From Sergeia podlipaevii (lineage: Eukaryota; Euglenozoa; Kinetoplastea; Trypanosomatida; Trypanosomatidae), in the NCBI GenBank assembly GCA_030849805.1, contig JASANZ010002151.1, forward strand, positions 1 to 55,176: a DNA stretch of 55,176 bases. Direction: 5' to 3'. Below, piece by piece: positions 51,601 through 55,176 of the stretch; position 1 is the stretch's first letter, and each line of letters starts with the position of its first letter. Below the pieces are notes generated by a model. It was given only the letters and a program-made list of their open reading frames with translations. It searched no databases and was not told the DNA's origin. The position numbers and the translations under genes were made by a program.

Positions 51601-51916
51601 AGTGACGGAGAAGTCCGCGCCTTTGGTCGAGAACGAGGAGGTCTCTTTGAACACGGTGGAGAATGGCGACCGACTCGTCCATCTCCCAGCTGTTGCGGAG
51701 GTTATTGCGGCGTGCGAGCCTCTCACACCCGCTGTGGTGCTGCGTGAAATGTGCGAGAACGCCATTTGTGCTACTGGCATTGTTTCAGAGAGTCCGGAGG
51801 AGGCAGCGGCAGCGCAGCAAGCGCATGTGCGACTGAGTGAAGTAATCAAAGCTATAAATGTGGCTCCGTTGATTCGCCGCACTGCTCTCAGCAATCGGGA
51901 AGCGTGTGCGCTTTAG
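48698..51916 (+). CDS. TSNAXIP1-like coiled-coil protein, probably flagellar
   Basis: A 1072-residue protein starting at the ATG at 48698 (an in-frame GTG just before it is ignored). Residues 1-230 are Ser/Thr/Gly-rich. Residues about 246-310 (VHTLRSYLEREVRLCAEGSP, then YREALQAMISAFPGYASILSDI) match the N-terminal domain of translin-associated factor X-interacting protein 1, a family found in ciliated eukaryotes. A long coiled coil follows (about 320-540), including DIYEVRRQLERAQQRVAEME. Then comes a Gln/Gly-rich linker and a helical C-terminal domain (about 760-1072) with LLFDFFTEVLTPIL and MSTFFFQECFSNMELY. Probably an axonemal or basal-body protein; the location is inferred. Confidence 0.6.
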   Translation: MHAAVNDPVNRTLPLRGLQYMGSPSLPGPVQKYLNTTLLASAEPSFGGTAGSNLYGAASANNTQMLPSGVGTAGGPGSRYGTTVLPYLNPASRVRRVEEVAAVATHSTLSDPSFSDTLSRLGPSARRLLLRDATTGGTEGERSTGGGMNGDASFNRTTGSMFVKTVPSKQSKHRGAKSARRDSATRSTHNTSSFGGANSHLNTTNLSSAPRSVSQRAHQTLSRRDVLEVPSLGSTLQRNARVEPPLVHTLRSYLEREVRLCAEGSPIPSAADQLLPYREALQAMISAFPGYASILSDIQSAYDNVIQCQAELLTEAYTDDAVRHVVAEQTREDMRLLRHHATALQRDLETMCAELEKRKAEKDNGNGADANGAHQQTGGTASSTLRSDIYEVRRQLERAQQRVAEMEELSKEDVRKILVLIGAVRECDKRIKDFEDTVRRMSGQVEELDEFKRLAGEAQAELLKYKQHFQAVVPYDDFVLMKEYLTNELAAAQVLARRLRRTAAVRGTQVDVISRKLKQLEANQQDNIAEIESGNPYNYDDESEDGKLRAPLTPRPSWRKYFYELPELAEHSKNVHVAPLPVVPSAAATAAVASGAVVPTGGARPLPSSVDDGLDQVEVLVVDGPKETALLVEYLVQRTRQLIQSVESAESDCETAQQALRQQMAITTPAIGQDPLNAGAQSSVQGNGNASNSHSGGRYSSQQQQNVAPSSSRGGTYRGGRSRGGAPDKSTDFSQHFAQASQVLRTMALPLIGPGVADTVPIHLRASGMVHRYTLPRATCVRLLFDFFTEVLTPILDTDDVIPEGEEGAPCVQQLLAVYLDDAVRERHEVGSHFRCGAHVALNLLEDAQDAMLTNPALTLLIGILNKRMPARLAVDAVSVITHCIADLEALAKEQQKTRLRRQVISECLSPILELKSAKEIEQLRSTFTNDPTFDVHALTQVDSRFMSTFFFQECFSNMELYTRIIAAVTEKSAPLVENEEVSLNTVENGDRLVHLPAVAEVIAACEPLTPAVVLREMCENAICATGIVSESPEEAAAAQQAHVRLSEVIKAINVAPLIRRTALSNREACAL

Positions 51917-53018
51917 GAAGAAGAAAGTGGAGCAGAAACTGTATGGGGTGTGTGGAGAGATCCCAGTATTCTGCAGAACTGCAGTGAAACCGATATTTTT
52001 CTTTTTTGCTATGTATTTCTTCCTGTGCTTTGTGCTTGTATGATATCTCGCTGGTTTTTTTTTTCTTTACGTTTTTGTTTATTCGTATGCTGGCTGACGC
52101 GCACACACGTGCATTCAATTCTTTCATTTTAATGGGGTTTTCTCTTGTACTGTTTTGCACCGTTTATCATTATAATTGTTATTATTATTATTGTTATCTG
52201 CCTGCTTATCAAGACGATCGGTTCATATGTAAATTTTTTCTTATGCTTGAAAGAAACTTCTGCAACTTGTGCGCTTTTTGATGTTAATGTTTAGCTTGGC
52301 ATTTTTGGTGGCAATCAACGTTACGAACGCAGAAATAAAATAATGGGAGAATGAGTAGTAGGGGAAAAGCTGTCTGAAATGCACATACACGTGCATCGCT
52401 AGTGCAATAAACACTGTTATATGCTTTGTAGTATTTGCAGAGCGTGTTGTTTCTCAACAACCTTTTTTTTTCCTGGTAAAGAGATCGTTAACATCCCTAA
52501 CGTTCTTTTTTTTTCTTTTTTTTTTTGCTTATGATTATATACACATCATATTATGATCAATCTTTTTCTTTTCATTAATTTTATATTTATCATTGCTGTC
52601 CAACATGCTCTTGTGTTAGCATATTGGGATAGTTGTAGTAATAATACATTACGCATTCTTCACAAAGGGAAGACAATACGCTAGAACATTTGATAGGGAC
52701 GCTTACGTTGCTAACTTATAAAAAATAAAATCCTATATATATAGCTTTGCACTTGAAACAAAAAGGAAAAAAAAAAGCAGACAGCTCTCTCCCCAGCTCA
52801 GAGAGTGACAACAAAAGCATATAAAGGTGTTCTAGGAGTCCCCATTTTTTTTTTGGTTGTTAATCGTTAGTGTGCAGAGGCCTTTTCTAATATTTTATTT
52901 GTTGCTTTCTTTTCGTTGTTGAGGTTCATCACTCTGCTCATTCTGATACGGTTGTCCGCTTACAGATCACACTCACCCCCCTTTTTTCATATATATCAAT
53001 ATATATACTAAACAACAA
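51917..53018 (+). other. Intergenic, AT-rich, no gene seen
   Basis: Contains TTATTATTATTATTG and T runs. The leader of the next gene has a TA-rich stretch directly before the ATG at 53019. Confidence 0.55.
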
Positions 53019-54440
53019 ATGCGGAACACTCAAGAGGGAGAAGTTAATGAGAGTCTCAGCTCATTGCAACCCCGCGTACGTAGTGCACTACCCACTGGTG
53101 TGTACAAACATGACCCCTATCGCCACTCTCCCTTTGTCTCGTCGACACAGCAGCCACATTTCCAGTATCAGCCCCCACGCGTCGCGTCTCACTACTCAGT
53201 CGGTAGTCTTGGTACGCCGTACATCCGCGGACACCTTTCCTCAAGCGGCAATCTTCGTGGACCCGTTCTTAGCGCTTCTCCCTCTAGCCAGAGGCTCAGT
53301 GGCAGTCTGAGCAGCGCCGCACACACACGGTCAAACTCAAATGTTGCGGAGACGGAGGGAATATTGATCATCCCGACGCGGCCGGTGCTAAAGACTCTCG
53401 CAAAGCAGTGCCGCCCTTTCCCCCCATGGTGTGTTGGCGAGGCTGCCTTGCTGGGCATTGCAGATGAAATTGTTCGCTTTGCTGCTTTTATGTTTACGTC
53501 ACCAAAAGAAATTGAGGAGCGCGATGCCAGCCTGCTGACGGTGCACAACATTGTGCAGGCCCTGTGGCCTGGGGCTGCGGCTCTTCAGCCGATGGGAGGG
53601 ACAGCAGCGGGCCAGCCACCAACACGCGATGGCGTGATGCACTACTACGCTGCGAATACCGAGGATGAGGTTGCGCCTGAGATGATAGTGGCGGTTGCCA
53701 ACGCACGCGGCGCACAGGTGCAACTTGGCGTTGATGTCCGTGACTGCGCGTACGCACTATTTACTGACGCGAAGTATGGACTGCGGACGCGTGTGCGCTA
53801 CGGCCCAGGAGCGGATGCTGCAGGACCATGTGCAACGTGCCTGCACAATCGCATTCGTGACAATACAGCGGCGAACGCGGTGCTTGTTGTGTTGGTGGCG
53901 TTGTTGCGACAGAACAAAATGTTTGACGATAGCGGCCTCCAGCCCAATATGCTGAGCGGCGAAGCGCTGGCGGTGATGGTGCTTGCCGTGATGAACGCCT
54001 ATGCACAAAACAGTGCGGATGATGAGGCATCATCAACAGACGCCGGTCAGCTGCTCTGCGGGTTTTTTCAAGTCTACGGCTTTGATAATTACTTTGACCC
54101 AGCTCAACACTCTATCGTTGAAGGCTACCTTGACACGAACCCACCACTGCATCACTCTAATGCACTACTACGTGTTCTTGACCCAATGGACAGCAATGTC
54201 AATCTCACAGCTAGCGTGGACAGCGCTATCAACTTACAAATTTTATTCAAGTACTGTTACACTGCTGTAACCCAATATGCGCAGGTAAATGCGAATCAAC
54301 ACAGAGCTCAGTCCGCGCTCTCGACAATTCTTGGCGGTGAGCCTTACTGGAGTCGTGTCTTCAGTCTTTACGAGCAGGGAATCGAACCGTACTACTCGAT
54401 TGTCAACTCGAAACGTGTTGCATTGACCAATTGTCTCTAA
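53019..54440 (+). CDS. TRF4-like non-canonical poly(A) polymerase homologue, catalytic site apparently lost
   Basis: A 473-residue protein, ATG at 53019. After a Ser/Pro-rich N-terminus (1-110), LLGIADEIVRFAAFMFTSPKE, then LLTVHNIVQALWPGA, aligns with the start of the Trf4/PAPD5 nucleotidyltransferase domain (LhDEIvdFvdyisPtpEE...V...I..lWP.A). The following catalytic block, normally FGSxxxGLxLPxSDIDL, reads MGGTAAGQPPTRDGVM, so both aspartates of the DxD pair are missing. QLGVDVRDC occupies the third-Asp strand. The central domain keeps RDNTAANAVLVVLVALLRQN, and QLLCGFFQVYGFDNYFDP matches the PAP-associated block. A structural or regulatory (pseudo-enzyme) role in RNA tailing is inferred. 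Confidence 0.65.
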   Translation: MRNTQEGEVNESLSSLQPRVRSALPTGVYKHDPYRHSPFVSSTQQPHFQYQPPRVASHYSVGSLGTPYIRGHLSSSGNLRGPVLSASPSSQRLSGSLSSAAHTRSNSNVAETEGILIIPTRPVLKTLAKQCRPFPPWCVGEAALLGIADEIVRFAAFMFTSPKEIEERDASLLTVHNIVQALWPGAAALQPMGGTAAGQPPTRDGVMHYYAANTEDEVAPEMIVAVANARGAQVQLGVDVRDCAYALFTDAKYGLRTRVRYGPGADAAGPCATCLHNRIRDNTAANAVLVVLVALLRQNKMFDDSGLQPNMLSGEALAVMVLAVMNAYAQNSADDEASSTDAGQLLCGFFQVYGFDNYFDPAQHSIVEGYLDTNPPLHHSNALLRVLDPMDSNVNLTASVDSAINLQILFKYCYTAVTQYAQVNANQHRAQSALSTILGGEPYWSRVFSLYEQGIEPYYSIVNSKRVALTNCL

Positions 54441-55176
54441 AAGTAACCAGCTTGTCAGCGCGCGCGCCTATGCGTTCTTTTTTTAAAAAAAAAAACTTAG
54501 TTAAGTTTGCGTCTTGCAATGTGCTTTTGTTTCTTTTCTCCTTTCCTTTCCGCCCCTCCCCATCATTTATTAGCGTGTGGTTTTTTTCTTCTTCCTTTTC
54601 ATTTTTTTCTATTTGCTATTATTATTATTAAAGGCTTGTACTATATATATATCTCTGTTTACTTTTTTTATGAGAGATCTTGATTATATTTGTGATTTTT
54701 TTTTTTGCCTTTACCTTTGCTTTGATATAGATATTGCGTGTGCATATAATCTCTTCAATTCCCGATTTCTTTCTAGATATCTGATCTCAGTAGATAAGAA
54801 AGCGGGAAAGAATATGTACACAGGCATTTAATTTACACGAGTTCAGTAAGGTGATTTACGTTTCTTGTCTGTTTCCCTTTATGTTTGCTCTCTCGATGAA
54901 ATCCATATAAAATGCACGTCAATACATTCAAACGATCAACTCGATTTATACGTAGAACATATGAAGTTCCAATAGCTATCTCAACCAATGACGAAACCCG
55001 ATAAAGCACACTGACTAACAAGAATTTCTTTTTGTCATTTAAAAACGACAATTATTCAAAACAGCTTGAATATATTTCACATCAACCTGGCGCAATACGT
55101 ATCTCTTCATGCCCTGCAAAACTATCACAGCCGTACTATCAAACAGTTACCATAAAGTCTTTCTTTTTTGCCCACC
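54441..55176 (+). other. Intergenic to window end
   Basis: A T7A11 junction lies at 54478-54495, just 38 bases after the stop codon. The remainder is AT-rich without a convincing gene. Confidence 0.55.

Overview
The window reads as nuclear chromosome of a trypanosomatid (Kinetoplastea). All recognisable genes lie on the + strand, are intron-free and of moderate GC, and are separated by long T-rich, pyrimidine-rich gaps with AG acceptors, as expected for one polycistronic unit processed by trans-splicing. A formate-tetrahydrofolate ligase and a leucyl/phenylalanyl-tRNA-protein transferase-like gene are present. I do not assign a genus. An N at 45185 shows this is draft sequence.

Layout. 1-36.8 kb holds cellular genes: a DENN/SPA-type protein, a GRAM protein, a Ser/Pro/Arg-rich coiled-coil protein, an LRR protein, an SH3 protein, an Atg27/M6PR-like membrane protein, a mitochondrial TPR-like protein, an elongin-B-like protein, a small unknown, a 974-aa unknown, a replication factor C subunit, an 869-aa unknown, a PABPN1-like RRM protein, FTHFS and an L/F-transferase-like protein. 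42.2-55.2 kb holds a reticulon, a double ADF-H protein, a TSNAXIP1-type coiled-coil protein and a TRF4-like poly(A) polymerase homologue that appears to lack its catalytic aspartates.

The exceptional region is 37.0-41.8 kb. It is a mobile element with the split direct repeats (A1 - ORFs - B1A2 - B2) of DIRS/Ngaro/VIPER-type retrotransposons. Its 3' half is a VIPER-like reverse transcriptase/RNase H broken by two frame changes and a stop. Where a tyrosine recombinase would be expected, it instead carries a long intact ORF with motifs F, A, B and C (GDD) of a positive-strand RNA-virus RNA-dependent RNA polymerase of tombus-/noda-like type. That ORF has no early ATG. It overlaps ORF1 in the -1 frame, behind a candidate slippery heptamer and a downstream stem, as in RNA viruses that make polymerase by frameshifting. 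An RdRp-carrying split-direct-repeat retroelement is the candidate undescribed system.

The element lies in the same orientation as the host genes, has its own trans-splice acceptor in A1, and appears to have entered at an ACAA site without target duplication.
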